Below are positions 21,147-34,639 of a DNA stretch of 64,000 bases, in pieces. The DNA is from Marsupella aquatica (Eukaryota > Marchantiophyta). A model generated the notes under the pieces. That model was not told where the DNA came from. It did no database searches and saw only the letters and a list, made by a program, of their open reading frames with translations. The DNA is taken from the NCBI GenBank assembly GCA_973895155.1, contig OZ316898.1, positions 18,600,001 to 18,664,000 on the forward strand, given 5' to 3'. How positions within the stretch are numbered: the stretch's first letter is position 1; every line of letters begins with the position of its first letter. Made by a program: the position numbers and the translations under genes.

Positions 21147-24100
21147 CTACTTCGTAGCGGATGGTGGCTTCTTCCCTCCTTTCTTTCCCTTCTCAGTCAC
21201 CTCCTCAGGTGGAGGTGGTTTCCCAAAATCCTGAAACAACAACATAAACTATTAATATCCATGCATAAAACTCAGGTGTCTTTTTGTCCAGGTTTCTGAA
21301 ATGTTAGTCCAAGCTGGGTTGGGAGAAAGTGGGACCTAGTTTTTGCATATCTGATGCATAACGTGTATCCTTGTCATTTGGACACCCCACTTCACCAGTC
21401 CATTTCCTAGACAGACCAACTGACAAACATGCACCTGCCCCTTTCCCTGTCATCCTTTGTTTCTCCCTACATGCGGACTGACGGATGGACACCAACACTA
21501 CTGCCTGTCAACTATAATATCCTGTGACTGCACATGAGCCATACAGCTTTCTTAACAAATCGTGTACAGAAAAATTTTCAGATCCACAAAAAATCCAAAT
21601 TAAAGTTTTCCATCACCAAAATCTGACCCAAGATCTTTCCAAAGTTTTTTGGAAGCTACAGAATTTGTCTGCATTTTTACTTGATGCACAAATTTTATCA
21701 AATGGATTATCATGGATCCGTTTCTACAGATGTTTTTTTTTTCTTTCAATTTTCTTGAAGTTGCTGAGTAAGTTGTTTATGCTAATGAGCATTTTGCTAC
21801 ACTTTGGATTTCATGACATCCTTACCTTACTCCAAATTTCAGTAATCCAAATAATTTCAGGTTGAAAGCTTTCATATTTCTAGCTTTCAATCAGCATAAG
21901 AACCGAGCCCAACCCTATGAGGACAAACACACTTTTTCAAGAGAGAAAGTGTGCGGTAACTGTAGTGTGCAGTAACCCATTGGGCTGTATTTAGCCCAAT
22001 GGGTTACAGGCCATGGTTCCTAGAGAGGGGATGGGATACCACATGTGAACCCAATGAGTACATTTTGGAAAAATTATGCTCAGGAGAAGTTGGGGCTGGC
22101 TCATAACACTCAATATTTAGAAATACAATAGGAAGTTCACATGGAGGGTTTACATATGACAGAGAACCTGTGTCCCTATCAGATTCTTTTTGGCACATTT
22201 TTAAAATGGAGGCTAAGCACTGTGCCTAACCTTTCATGCAATTGAATAGAGTCCATAAATGTAAATTGTAGACTTCTTGTAAAAGCAGAGTTGATTACTA
22301 CATCCGCATTTGAATTGAGTGTCATGCATTCAGCCAAAATTATAGGGGGGGTTAGTTAAAGTGTTCACCCTGACTCGTGTGTGAGTTTCAATGTCCCAGG
22401 CTTTGATCTTGTAACAATGGGGTACCACCTCCTCAGCAGTCAAAGTCACCCGTTTTATCTGCATGCGAAATCCTTGCAGGTTATTAAAAGTAGGCCAAGT
22501 ACTCTCCTCTCTTATGACAACCACAGTGAGACGTTTGGCAATGGGAACTAAAAACATCATGCATGATATGAAGAACTTGCCCAATGTCCATGCATTGCAC
22601 AATATTATCACAGTAAATCATGTCAAACAGAAGTGTTGTTAAGCACAAGTGACATGGCCAGGCTGTGGATGCTCGGCCTGACAACTGGATTTCAAAGAGT
22701 ATATGAGCTGCAGGGAGAGTGATGGGTTGTGTGCGGAAAGGTGTACAGTGGCCCCATTTAGCCATGTCATGTTTGACGAGCCCTATGCCCATGCCTTGCA
22801 CGGTGCAATGAGGGCCAGCCCATAGGGAGTTGGGTCGGGGGGCAAGAGGCAGGGGCGAGTGCATCAGGACCGAGGGGAGGGCAAGACAGGGTTTCAGGGC
22901 AAGGGCATCAGGGCGAGGCAGGGCGTGGACCGAGGGGAGGGCAAGAGGCAGGGAGAGGGCAAGTGCTAATCAAATGGATACGAAAATACTCTAAAATACC
23001 TTATGGCCAATTTTGATTTCCGCCAATTCTGGATTTCATAACGGGACGAAGTACTAAAAATGGGGGCATTGTCTATTATAGCTGTAGATTATTTCACCAT
23101 TATCCAGCAGGCAGGGAGGCTTCCCACCAGCCAGAGTGACATTTTGTGATTAAACAGACTTTAAGAGGAAGAAACGCCAGGATTGCATAGTCTAGATGTG
23201 TTGTAACTTACACTACGTAATCGTTTTTCTGAGCATGCCCACTTGACAATTTGTTCAATGGAGCTCACACTGAAGTCTTCAGAGAACTGGGCCAGGAGTG
23301 AAAGGTCAAAACCATATCTCAAGATTGCTCCGCGTCTCTCCAACAGGGCCCTCCAAATCATCAATCTGCTTGAATAGTCTGGATATGGGCAGTAAATCCG
23401 CTTGTGGAAGAATTTCAAGAATGTGCCAGTCGTCTTGTTGGGACCCTTCTTCCCCTCTAAATCCTGCCAACAACACAGAAATACAAATCTGAAAAGAGAA
23501 TAACATATCTTAACTCTAAATCCTACAGCTGCAGAGGGAGGAATTGGCTCTATCCAATAAGGGATCTGGACGTTTAAGAATGCAGAAAGGTGCCGTAACC
23601 CGCTTCAAACCAGAAGCCATCCAATTATGAAATGCAAGCTTAGCAAGTCATACCAGATAGCAAGAGAGGCGGTGACTGTCTAAAACTCACTGTGGTCTTG
23701 TTGGTGCAGCCAATTAGCGTTACACGGTCTCCTCGCCATAACGCTTTCATCTCCTTGATCAGACCTTTCTTAATCCTGTTGGGCTTGTCTTTGAATCCCC
23801 AGCTCCTTATTTTCTTCTTATCAGAAATAAATACCTGCATCAAGATTCCATGTTAGCTCTTCCTGGCTGACCTTGTACATCCAACTCGTTCCTCCGATCT
23901 GGTGGGCTTGTATTTTGGATTCAAGAATGGCTGGGTTCTACTAAAGTTTGTAGGAGCTGCTCTGTGCAAAGAAGGCACTGAAACTTTAAACACAAAGCGG
24001 AAGTCGAAGTAGACAAGTATAACTTCCATGATTTGGATTCAAACTGTGAAAGAAATTTGAGAAGGTCTCAATTGACCTTCTCAATCTCGTCTATGTAAAT

Positions 24101-27100
24101 GATGCTCGGTGCCATGACTTTAGCAAGCTTGAACGTCATTTGAAGCATCTGAGTCACTTTCTTAGCTCCTTTGTACTTGCCATCAATTACTCTCGGGGAC
24201 AAGTTGAAATAGGTAGCTCCAGCTGCTCGACACGCCGCATGAACCTGAACATGGAAGACTATCCCCTGTCAATGATGCATTGTCCACAACTCTGTACAAA
24301 AAGTGAAATGAGCTGCCAAATCAAAGCATCTGCTGCAAGTTTGATCGTAAGCACTGACGTTTCAATACCGACAGTCAGAGTCAAATAACAGAATCCAGCC
24401 ATCTCATCAAGTGAAAAGGACTCCAGAAGAAAAACAAGGAGGGCAACGAAAAGAGAGCCTAATTCTGACAGCTTCAGCGCCACTCGAGACGGAAATTAAT
24501 TCTTTAAGTACTGTATATGTTGCTGCCACAAACTCTAGAGAGACAAAAGAGCGAATGAGCATGACTATGGGAGAACTTACCAGAAGTGTCTTCCCGACAC
24601 CTTCACCGCCATAGAGGAGGACCGAATTGATTAAAGGCCCACTTTCGTTGATCGTTTCCGAAGCTAGAGGGAAGATACAGTTCTCAATCACTGCCCTTTT
24701 GACCTACAATGCACACACATCGAGCATTTCAGGGAGTGCAGAAAGCTTGCCTAGAGACCATTGGATAGGCTAGTTTCCAGGAGCTTTATGTAGTCACAAG
24801 TCTGCCTTTTCTTGACCAATCTAGTTTATATTATTGAGCAACCTTGAAAAATTGTTCTTATGATACAAGCAAGAAGTGCAATTAAGACCTGTGCCATTGA
24901 CGGATCGGCCCTTGCAGCCCACCCTGGCAATGGAGGAACTGCTTTGTAGTTATCTGAGCCGACGTACTCCGAGAAGGAGCGCTTTGGGCACAACTGTATG
25001 ATCTCATTATGCAGAAGGTCCCCAAATACAGCTTCCAAGGTTTTGTTCATGGTCGAGTCTTTCTTCCTCTTGGGCTTCTTTGGGGGAGGAGGATAGTTAG
25101 GCTCGTCCTTCTTTTTCTCCTTCAAAGCCTTTTTAGCTGCTACTCTGTCTTTCTTTTCCTGAGCTTTTTCTGCCTTCAACCTTGCCTTGAACTCTTTTTC
25201 CTTTCCCTCCTTCTTAGCTATCTTCATCAAGATTTTGATCCTGGCCTTCCTCTCCAATCTCATTTTTTTCTTTAGATTCACAAGGAGCACTCTGGTGTTG
25301 TCGTCAGTTTGTAAGCGCATCTGTGACACAATTTAGACACAGCCAATTCAGCTACCGGCTATATTACCGCGGTAACTGACTGAAAAAAAGGTCGCCGATA
25401 GGTTCCCCTGCTGCTAATCATCCAGCAGGCAAGCGCTTGAATGTAGCTGAGTATAGCTTGCACTGATCGACTTCTGGACTATCCTCCAAGATGTCTTTAC
25501 CTGTGTCATTTCCAATCACAGTCCTCATGCAGTGATTTGTAAGTGGATGATGTGATTGTTTTTTCTTTGGCCCTGAAATCTTGTCCATAGGCATAATAGT
25601 ATGTTCTGAATGTCCAATGAAAAAGAATCAATGCACAAATGATTAGGTGGTATCAAAGTCTGAATTTTTTTAACCTCTTCAAAAATGATGGGTCGCAATG
25701 ACGACTTCAATCTGTCTGGTAGGAACTTCTGCTCATAGTTAGTGTAGTCATCCTTGTCAAACCAATACCCCTTGTAGAGATCATGGGCATCCTTCGCAAA
25801 TCTACGGAAGAAGTCAGGGCATGTAGGTGGTGCATCCTCGTCCGGTTCTGGGAACTTGGGCGGTGGTACTTGACCTCCTTTTGTCTTTCCCGTCTTCTTC
25901 TGCGTATCAGCACCACCTTTTTTGTTATCTTTCTGCTCGGGCCGCTCCACGGGCGGAAGAGGATCCACAATTTCCGTACTACCCCCCTCTTTCTTCTTTG
26001 GCAGAGGCATGTACTGTCCTGAGGCCGGATCGCGGTTGTCGTTGAGGTACTTGTTGATTTTCTCCTGTACGATCTCACACATCTCTTGCCCTTCCAACTC
26101 TTTGATTTTCAACAGAGCTCCCGGTGTGGCAGCTTGTAGCCCTTTCTCATTCTCCCGCTGATTTGTTTTGCGCACCTCCTCAATCTCCTCGACTTTCTTC
26201 GTTACATTTTGTGGGTCTGCTGTTCTGAAAGTGTTCATGCCTTAAAACAAACAGCCAAACAACCTGCCCCTTTTAGTTTTCCATGAATTTGGACCTGGTG
26301 TTATTAAACCGTTTAGGCGTGAGCAAAAGGCAGCTAACCAATCAATCACTTTTACCAAAGTATGAATTTGGATCCGGTATTACCAAATTGTTCATGTCTG
26401 AGTAAACAACAATCAAACAATCCTAGTTTCCAATGAATTTGGATGTGGTGTTTTGCAATTGTTCACGCCTGAGAAAAGATTAGCTATTCGCTACCCATGA
26501 AGGAAGAATGAAAAATAAGGCCGATGTGCTTGTGTGCAGATTTCGTCTCTCACTGGCCAGCTAGGAAAACGACTGAAAGTCAAGCAGCTAGAAATCAATT
26601 CTTGGTGGCCTAATAGTATCCACAAACCTTGATGTGCAATAGAAAGAATCAAACTTCTCAGAAGCTCAACAACGCTGTATGCATTTGAGGACTCGATTGA
26701 CTCTACGGAACTGATGTACTAACCGAGAAGATTGAGCTCATCCAATGCATCATGCCTCGTCCTTGCTCTGGCAAGAAAGCCACGAATTCTGCATATCTTG
26801 TCAAGGACACGTTCTTGCTGTTTCAAATCTGATTCTCTTCCAATATGCTGAACAGTTTTATGGGTGTTCTAGTATCAACAAGCTTCGAAGTTGTCCCCAG
26901 CCAAAGTTTATTTGGAAATTACAACACATAGAATGGTGAGGATACAGGCGCTGGATTGTCATACAGGCGGTTTCACGAGTTTGGCCCTCAATTCCAGCTT
27001 TCTGCCGTGCCAGATCAATCTCCTGCTGTGCACTGTACTCCTTTGCAACTTTTCGCAGAATAAGTATTAGCATCGGCGCCAGAAATACAACTAAGCGACA

Positions 27101-29477
27101 TGCATTTTAGATACTGGTTTGCTAACTCCCTTCTTACTAGCCTTGTAAGTATTGATAATTGCTCTTAACTTAGCCCAACTGATAACAGTGCTAGCGAGCT
27201 CCCGTATCACAATGATTGCAGCACTCCGTATCTTGGTTACTTACCGGAGAGCAACCTGTCTTATGCATTCATTTTGAATATTAGCAAACGAGTTCAGTAT
27301 TTCCTAATAAACATTTTAGTAAGGTAGTACCGAATCTTGAGGATGTCATTTATCTTCTGCCGTGCTTGGCGCCCCCTTTCCTCGGCCTAGCCAAAACATC
27401 AGTCGTTGGTTAGTCTGTATATCATCAAGATGCTATTCAGTTAGCAAGGTGAACTGTGAAGTTGGCTGTATCAGTACAATTTTCTGTTCAGATAGCTGCG
27501 CTTGTGCTTGTGTGTGGCTATCTTCTTCTACCTGAATGATTATGATCGCCTCTTCTTCAGTCAACCCTGTCGGTGGCATCTCTGGTGGCTTGGCGTTCAA
27601 TAGCCCAGCTGCTTCCAATGCGGCAATCTGTTTTAGGCACAAGGAGTGGTTTTTTCCGACCCAGTATGAAAAGCATTCCAATCCATGGCTGACGGAGGTA
27701 CGGGTGAAATGGAAAAGATGATTAATTCGCTTTTCTTTGAAATGCTGAGTTTTTCAATTCGAAGTTTCTTTTTCTGTTGATTATGTACTCCTTAGAGTGT
27801 GAAGTCAAACATAAATGCAGGAAGTAGTTTCATTACCTTCTACGTACAAGGCGTGCGTGCAGGTTCAGGCAACAATATACTTACGATGGAAAAGTCCTTA
27901 CCACAAACTTCTCCCTAGTTTCCAAGAGAACTTTGTTGTCATCCGTTAGGAAACGTGGTGGAATGACGTCCAAAGTTTCAAACCCCAGCTTCTTTTCTAG
28001 CTGCGACAACCCCAAAGAAGGAGCAAAAGATTAAGACATTCTAGCTGGGATCGAAAGCTATGAAGGGTAGCTAGCGGTTCACAGTATAGGGAGTGATCAC
28101 ATTTTTTGTCATGTGTAGTTCGACAGGAATCTTCCCATCAGACTTGAACATTCAACATGACTGCTTAATTTTCTTGTGGATGGCATTTGGAAAGGGCTCT
28201 GTTCAAAGTCAAAGTCAGCAACCTAAAGGGAACCTTCTGGGCTCCAATAACAAAGTTGGATAGGGCACGACATGATGTCTCACAAGAAGCTCAGAACTCA
28301 CCAATATATCACCGAAGTCCCTATATTCACCTCCCTCGTTGAGAAGGTTTATGAACTGCCACCAACGTCATGACAACCACAAGTTATCATTGAAACGCCT
28401 TGGAATTTCACTGAAGCAAACGGTGAAAAACTTGTCCTTTGTGTTTCTTAAAGCTTCATATCGCTTCATGAGGAACATTCCACGGTTTGGATACGTCGCT
28501 AATTTAAGAGAGAAGAGCAAAAAATAGGGAATTGGTATTGTCCCGCTGAAGAAAATGTCACATGGGGAAGATGCCCTTGTCATCTTACAGATTTGACCTC
28601 CAAGATACGACCTATGCATGCTTCCAGAGCCTTCTTGACATCACGGCGTTTTTGGGGGTGAACTATCTGCCACAGTTAAACAAGTAAATATTGGGGTGAA
28701 AGTGGCAAATAGACTGAATAATATGATTGCTTGCTTAGTTTTTGCAAAAGTCTGCATCGTTCGCCACACTTCTTTCTCAGAGCAGTTATCTGCAATGCAA
28801 TAAATTTCGGCACAGAGGGACGGCTTACTTGATCGTAGCAGTCTTCCAGTTTGGTGTAAACTTGGAAGTACCTGATGTACAGGACAGACCACTGGTAGAT
28901 GGGAGGCTGCACAACGAAATAATGAGAAATCCGTCGTTAAAACTAGGGACGAAATAGACATCACATTCGGTGAAACCTCTGAGCATTATACTAGGCCCTA
29001 CAACTTTGAGCATGAGAGTTGCCCACGTTTAAGCTTCCACTTCGAAAGCATATTTAAGTCTGTGCATACAGCCCACTTATAACCCCTGATGCTGAAACCC
29101 CCGATGTCTAAAGTTAGAATTTTATGTTTTTCTTCAGAAATGCCTGTCGAATAAGGTTAGCCACCAACCAACTAACAATGCTGATCATGTTCGGGAAAAT
29201 GCATAGCGGAGGGTCAGAACCTAGTGAGCATTGGAGAAGGTCCGACTGAAAATTGAAATTCATTGTAATGAGCTCCAGTCTGAAGGAGCGAGAAGTGGAG
29301 TGTGAGTAGGTGCTTACGGGTGGTGGTGGCTTATCGTCCTTCTTCCCTTTCTTCTTTTTCTTCTCCTTCTCCTTGGCCTTCTTTTGCTCCTCTGTTTCGG
29401 GTGTTGAAAGCACGGTCTCCTCATTCCAAATGAGCAACATCTCTTGCATTGCTTCATCCCATTGCTTGTCAAGCAAA
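21147..29477 (-). CDS. DRC11: Dynein regulatory complex subunit 11 (IQ and AAA domain protein, IQCA1-like)
   Basis: I resolved eighteen GT-AG exons whose phases all agree: 29318-29477, 28829-28906, 28589-28666, 28303-28356, 27902-28000, 27532-27627, 27331-27386, 27245-27255, 26946-27048, 26724-26788, 25675-26240, 24889-25320, 24581-24703, 24077-24244, 23691-23834, 23212-23463, 22369-22458, 21147-21230. The start exon, upstream of 29477, was not found. About 886 residues are accounted for. Order: N-terminal helical region (PPIYQWSVLYIRYFQVYTKL, IVHPQKRRDVKKALEACIGR), IQ motif TIQRLIRGFLARARTR across an exon junction, Lys-rich linker, then an AAA domain with Walker A GGEGVGKT and Walker B IIYIDEIEK, a Lys-rich segment, FHKRIYCPYPDYSSR, and a short basic tail ending SATK. 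In cilia, DRC11 is part of the nexin link that regulates dynein. In a land plant this implies flagellated sperm. Confidence 0.93.
22369..23211. repeat. DRC11 intron 16 with purine-rich minisatellite (about 22840-22970)
   Basis: The intron between exons 23212-23463 and 22369-22458 contains GAGGGCAAGAGGCAGGG-type units repeated irregularly from about 22840 to 22970 on the plus strand. Otherwise it shows no coding signal. The range given also includes the 90 base exon at its left end. Confidence 0.5.
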
Positions 29478-32400
29478 CTGCAGTTCATTCATCATACTTC
29501 AAATCAATGTCTGCACTGATGTGCAGATCAATGCCGACAATGCTGTGGACAAATCGCAAGGGCATGAAGCAATTTATTGGAAGACTTTCGCGCTTTGACA
29601 TTGTCAGGGCTTCTAATAGCCTTTGCATCAGGGAATTACTCCCTTTCCTGATCCAATAGCCTAGCCTTTCTTGAGACAAATGTCATTTTCTCGGATAAAC
29701 TTTGATCAAGTTGACCATGTTTATTTATTTTAATGTATGGTTTTGACGCAGCAGGAAAATTTACGTATGCTCTAGTTTGCAACCTCCTTGCGTTGTGCTC
29801 TAGATTTCTGAGATCAGTTGGAGACTACGTTGCAAATCGTATCGTATGAGAGTTCAAAGCTTGGCTTTTGTGAATCTGAAATTATTGAGAGGGGTTGAAG
29901 TCGGACGACCCCTTGAGAAAGAAATTTGTGCTCCTCGCAATATCTCCCTGAAAAATTATTTTATTCTGCGCAGAGTCAACGACTAGTCTCCACAAATCGG
30001 TATTTATTGCGTCTCTCGGACTGAAACCCTTATTCTCTTTCTCGTCCAACAATTTGGACAGAGCTGGCGTCCGAGTTGATCTACAAGTGCACAGGGGATG
30101 GCCGGAAACGTGCTCTCAAGAGGGCTAGGAAAGGGGACATGTGGACGGCTCTCTTAGAGCGCCTCTACGCAGTGCCTAAAACAGGGAATAAATCGAATTA
30201 TTTCGCCCGGACATCCACAATGGTTAGCTTTATAAAATTTTCAACAACCTCATTTACAAACTTAGGATTCTTTCCAGCAGGCAATTGCTCGATAGTAATG
30301 GCCCACACAGTGTCTATTGATTACCCAGCCCTAAATTTAGTAGAAAAGACAAGCGAGCGTCAATCTGTTCATCTTGGTCACTGTTGTCACAATTTGTTGA
30401 CAGAAATGTGCTACATGAAGGTGGGCAGGGAACCATTTCTTCATGCTGAGTTTTAGACTAGAGATGGGTGGTTGGTAGTTTGAACCGGAGGTGACTGATT
30501 GCAGACTTACACATGCGACGCCATCTTCGGGCCTGTTGATCAAAAAATTGTTGTGCGGGTGGAGCCGACTGGATCACAACCAAATTAACTGCCGCAGGCG
30601 ACCGGTCGAATTCAGCTTCTATCTATGTCTCTGCAAATGCCGAATTGCTCCAAATCCCAAGCCAAAGTCAAAGCTTCATCACACAGACATTCCTAAACTG
30701 TCAACAGCTGATCTGTGCATGGAGGAGAAACAAACAAAATGGGGGCAGCAAGTACGACGTTCTGAGCAATAACTGAACCATCCTAAACTAACACGTTTCT
30801 CATGTGAGTGTTGGTGTTCACAGAATTGCCGGAGAGGTGTTAATCTAGAGGTGCACATTGTTAGTGGAATGATGGTCGTGCAATTCTTCTGAATTCCAAA
30901 TCCTTCCTAGCAAAGTGACACTCCTCTACGAATTGGCTCGCCTTCGGTTATTAACCTACAATCTTTTAACCTGGTCTACGAGATCGACAGGCTATTCGTT
31001 TCACATTGAGATCGTCCTCAGCCAGGACCACAAACATTGGATTTAAATCTTTCAAAGTTCGGTACCATTCTATGTGCACAGGCTGAAATATGGATGATTC
31101 AATTCAACTAACCAACATGCCAAGATCAGCGGATAAGGAACACAAAAAGTTGGGATCCTGCCATGAAAATCTCTTGGTGAACGGACATTCGCTTTTCTCT
31201 CGAGATTCAAGCAGGAGGTTGTAGAAATAATGACAGGCATAAGAATAAGGTCCACCGGTAATTTAGGCAGGCCTCGTCCACAAGACCACGAGACATGCCT
31301 TGAGCAAGGCCTGCCATGTCAATGTGTGAAACTGCCTAAACTGCCATGTAAGCAGGAGATATGGTCTTATGATGTGTTGGGTGATGCAGCGTTAATTAAT
31401 GGTTCCCTGTCGCCGAACCAGACGTATAGTCGGATGTGAGAAGATTGAAAACGAACATTCAGTGGAGGCAATTCATACCTTTTGTTCCTAATCTACCAGC
31501 ATCTCAACTTGTGTCGGGAGATCTTCTATGAGTTATCCTCCCTATGAGTTATTTCTTTGTCTGTCTGTCTGCCTGTTCGAGGAGAAATCTAGGGAACTAA
31601 AGCTGTGGGTACAAGAAACAAACTGATTCAGGTCCTTCCGCAGGAGTGTTTACCGTTGCTTCCTGTCCGAATTATTGTCGTCAGCCTCCCCTTCTGAGCA
31701 GCTAGATAGAAAGAGGATAGATAGTGCAAGACCGATCCTGTGCGATTGGGTTTCTGATGCACCTTAATCCTACTTCACGCTGAATCTTGGCCTTCTTCGA
31801 ACGCAGCGCAACCTTTATGGGAGTGACAAACCGAGCTTCTCCAAGATTTGAATGAGCACTCAGTTCTCGAGTCATAAGAAGCCCAACTAGTCCTCATCAA
31901 GGCAAACAAACTCAATCTTTCAACTCCTTATGACCGGAATAGTTCTGGTGGAACTCCTTTGGTTTGTAAATGGTAGATGTGATTCGGAGTGGCACAGGCG
32001 CTGGATAGTGATTATTGAAACATGCTAGTCCGTACCTCATTTCTAGAGTATGTTGATCTAATTTGATACTTTTTCAACTCGTTCTGCTGCGCTTGCGTTG
32101 AAAGGGTGAACACATGGCTTAACACTCGAAAAACACAGAAAGCCCCTAAAACAAACTAGCCAGAGGATGTATCCATCGCATTCTTGATCACAATTGAAAT
32201 GGGAAATGTGAAACAATTGCCCTTACCTGTAGGAACACACAAAAGCATTTCTGAATTGGAATTGGAAAGAACTAGAATCAAGCAGACATTTTCGGAATTC
32301 TTTTCAAAAACCGCTGCTCTACGGCGTAACTCTGAAGAGAATGATTTATCTTCAAGATACTTTATCTCAGTCACCAGGATGGGTGGTGGACCTTGACTAC

Positions 32401-32597
32401 ATTCACTTCTATTGAGAAGTGCAGTAAGATATCCAAATGTACTTTGACCTATCCCTTAGGCTGCGTAGTGTCTGAATGGCAAAAGTCTTGTAACTGACAA
32501 TTGCCGCTGGAAAAACGTATGTTCAGTTTCCTTACTAACATGACTACAGATAGAACCTAGAACCAACCTCTCCGCAGTGCTTTCGAACACTCGAAAA
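29478..32597. other. Unassigned: DRC11 5' end and intergenic DNA
   Basis: The DRC11 start exon, promoter and first intron must lie in the lower part, since the exon at 29477 begins in phase 2. I could not place an ATG-bearing exon. A 126-codon plus ORF (30076-30456) and other short frames show no family. No RNA gene or mobile element is recognised. Confidence 0.5.
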
Positions 32598-32945
32598 TCA
32601 AGACCCCGATACCTTTGCAGCTGTGGTCTTCTTTTCCTTCTTCTCCTTTTTCTCCCTCTTTTTAAGAGTATCCATGTGCGCTTTCAATACAGTAGCATAT
32701 GCCATCTGAAAACGATGATGATCTTTTGCTGATAACAGTGTACTAATTTTCTTTTTCCCATCAGTTGCTCTCACGATACAGCGGAACTGTGACTCCTCCA
32801 CTGGAGACTCGTTTTCGGGCTTTCGCTTGCCCTTTCGTTGCAAACTTGAGCGCTTGAGGGTCACCCACACGGTGCCAGACTCCCTAGTCCCTTCATATAG
32901 CTTCGTGAGCTCGTTCAGAAATGGGTCTGCATCCAGAAGAACCAT
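32598..32945 (-). CDS. SRP14: Signal recognition particle 14 kDa protein
   Basis: This is an intron-free 115-codon frame starting MVLLDADPFLNELTKLYEGT, the canonical SRP14 start. It continues with VWVTLKRSS, a charged variable loop, the CIVRATDGKKKISTLLSAKD core and FQMAYATVLKAHMDTLKKRE, and ends in a Lys-rich tail. SRP14 pairs with SRP9 on the Alu domain of SRP RNA and slows translation while the ribosome is taken to the ER. I prefer the ATG at 32945 to the in-frame GTG six bases upstream. A GT in the last codons (AAAG|GTATCG) could be a splice donor to a further exon, so the last four residues are less certain. The 5' leader probably extends to about 33.8 kb. It lies on the same strand as DRC11, with no sign of co-regulation. 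Confidence 0.94.
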   Translation of the reverse strand: MVLLDADPFLNELTKLYEGTRESGTVWVTLKRSSLQRKGKRKPENESPVEESQFRCIVRATDGKKKISTLLSAKDHHRFQMAYATVLKAHMDTLKKREKKEKKEKKTTAAKVSGS

Positions 32946-33899
32946 TCTCACATTCCGGTGATTGCTGAAGAATCTCGCTACCGAGCTGGATACTGGACTC
33001 CTCCCTCCCTAAACGAAAAAATCGATTTGGATCAGAAAACAGGGTTTTTAAGGCGACCAGATATTTTCGAATTGAAATTGGAAAGCCGAAAAACACGAGC
33101 ATTTTCGAGTAAAACACACCTTTCTCAAACTGAATTGGAAATTTAGAGAAACACAGAAGAAAACTTACTGAAATTGAAATCACAGAGAAACCTCGGAAAT
33201 AGGTTATGCAGGAACAACCAGAATGTGTAAAACCTGTGCAATGACAGAAAGACAAATCAAAACACCACACTGACTCTTGGTCTTCGGCACCATACCCAAC
33301 CGAGCAGTACAACATTTCACGGCTCACCACAAACGAGAAAGATTTGTAAGATTCTCATTCTCAGACATAGAATTGGGCGGCTAAAACCTTCGAAGTAGCA
33401 CACGAGTGACTTGCACCTGAACCCTAATTGGCAGTAGATGACATCGGAAACAAGGGAAAAAGATAGCTTTGTAATCCCTAAACGCAATCCTGTAGCGAGA
33501 GGAGCATGAGGCGAGAAAAGGACATGAAGAAAAGGTCATGAAGAAAAGAAAGAATGGAAAGAGACCTCGTGGTGCAGTGACTTGTAAGCTTTTGACGAAA
33601 TCCAAGTAAGGGCCAGGGGACGAAGTTGAGGATTCAAAAGTACCTCTGTTCGCCGTCACCTTCAGAAGCAGATTGCAAGTAGCTCCAAATTGCTTCCACT
33701 GCAGCAAAAGCAGACTTCCGAAACGAACTCTACAAATTAGAGCCCTTCTCCATTCTGCTCGCTCGCCGTGCTACCCAGCTCTTCAACGACACAGCGCCAG
33801 ATCACGGCCTTCATGAGAACTCCATCAGTAATCAATCGGAGCCCACCAAAGTCTCATAGAGGCATCAAAACCCCCAAATAATCAAAACCCTCGTCTGCG

Positions 33900-34010
33900 G
33901 ATTAATTAGTTAATTTTACTAATACAGTAAGCTTAAAGCTACTTTCATTAATTTTACTAATTAAGTAAGCTTAAAGTTAATTTCAAGGGCAAGTGTCTGA
34001 AGTGAAGCCT
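33900..34010. repeat. Short direct duplication with TTTTACTAAT and GTAAGCTTAAAG
   Basis: Two copies of a ~44 bp AT-rich unit (TTAATTTTACTAATACAGTA, then AGCTTAAAG) occur in succession upstream of the presumed SRP14 promoter. Confidence 0.7.
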
Positions 34011-34639
34011 CTAGACCTATTTTACAAACAAAAAAAAAACACTTAATGCAAAACTACTTTCAAAGGCTACTGTCTAAAGTGAAGGGTAACTCTCAATTAG
34101 ACAAATCTGAAAAGTGAAAGTGGACCAAAACATGGGATGGGAACAAAAGATTAACAAAGGTGACATTGACTCTAAATAGGGACAAAACTGAGAGTGACTG
34201 AACAAAATAGAAGTGAGGGTGGCAAAATAGAGGGATGGAGGCAAAGATGAATAAGAGTATCTTTGTTTTGCAAGTTTTTTTTTGTCTTCATCTCTATTTG
34301 CGGTCAAAGAATGGGTAATTAGGCAATCAATTGAAATATAAGTTAGTGTGTTAAGGTGTCAAGAATATCCCAGTGTTTTCTGTCCAATGACCATCTAAGT
34401 ACATCTCCAGCTGGCATACTCTCCAAAAAAATATAGTGCACTACCTTAGCCCAATGCCCATGGTAGTTAAAAATGTTACAGTAGTATTGTGACTTTTGTA
34501 AGAAACCAAATAGTCAGACCAGGTACCAAAAACAGAACATAAGAATACACTCAATCTCATAAGGAAGTGATAAAACATCACAATGGAAACTAGTCAAGGA
34601 TCCATAGCATGAGAGTATATGTGAGAGCCTAACTACACC

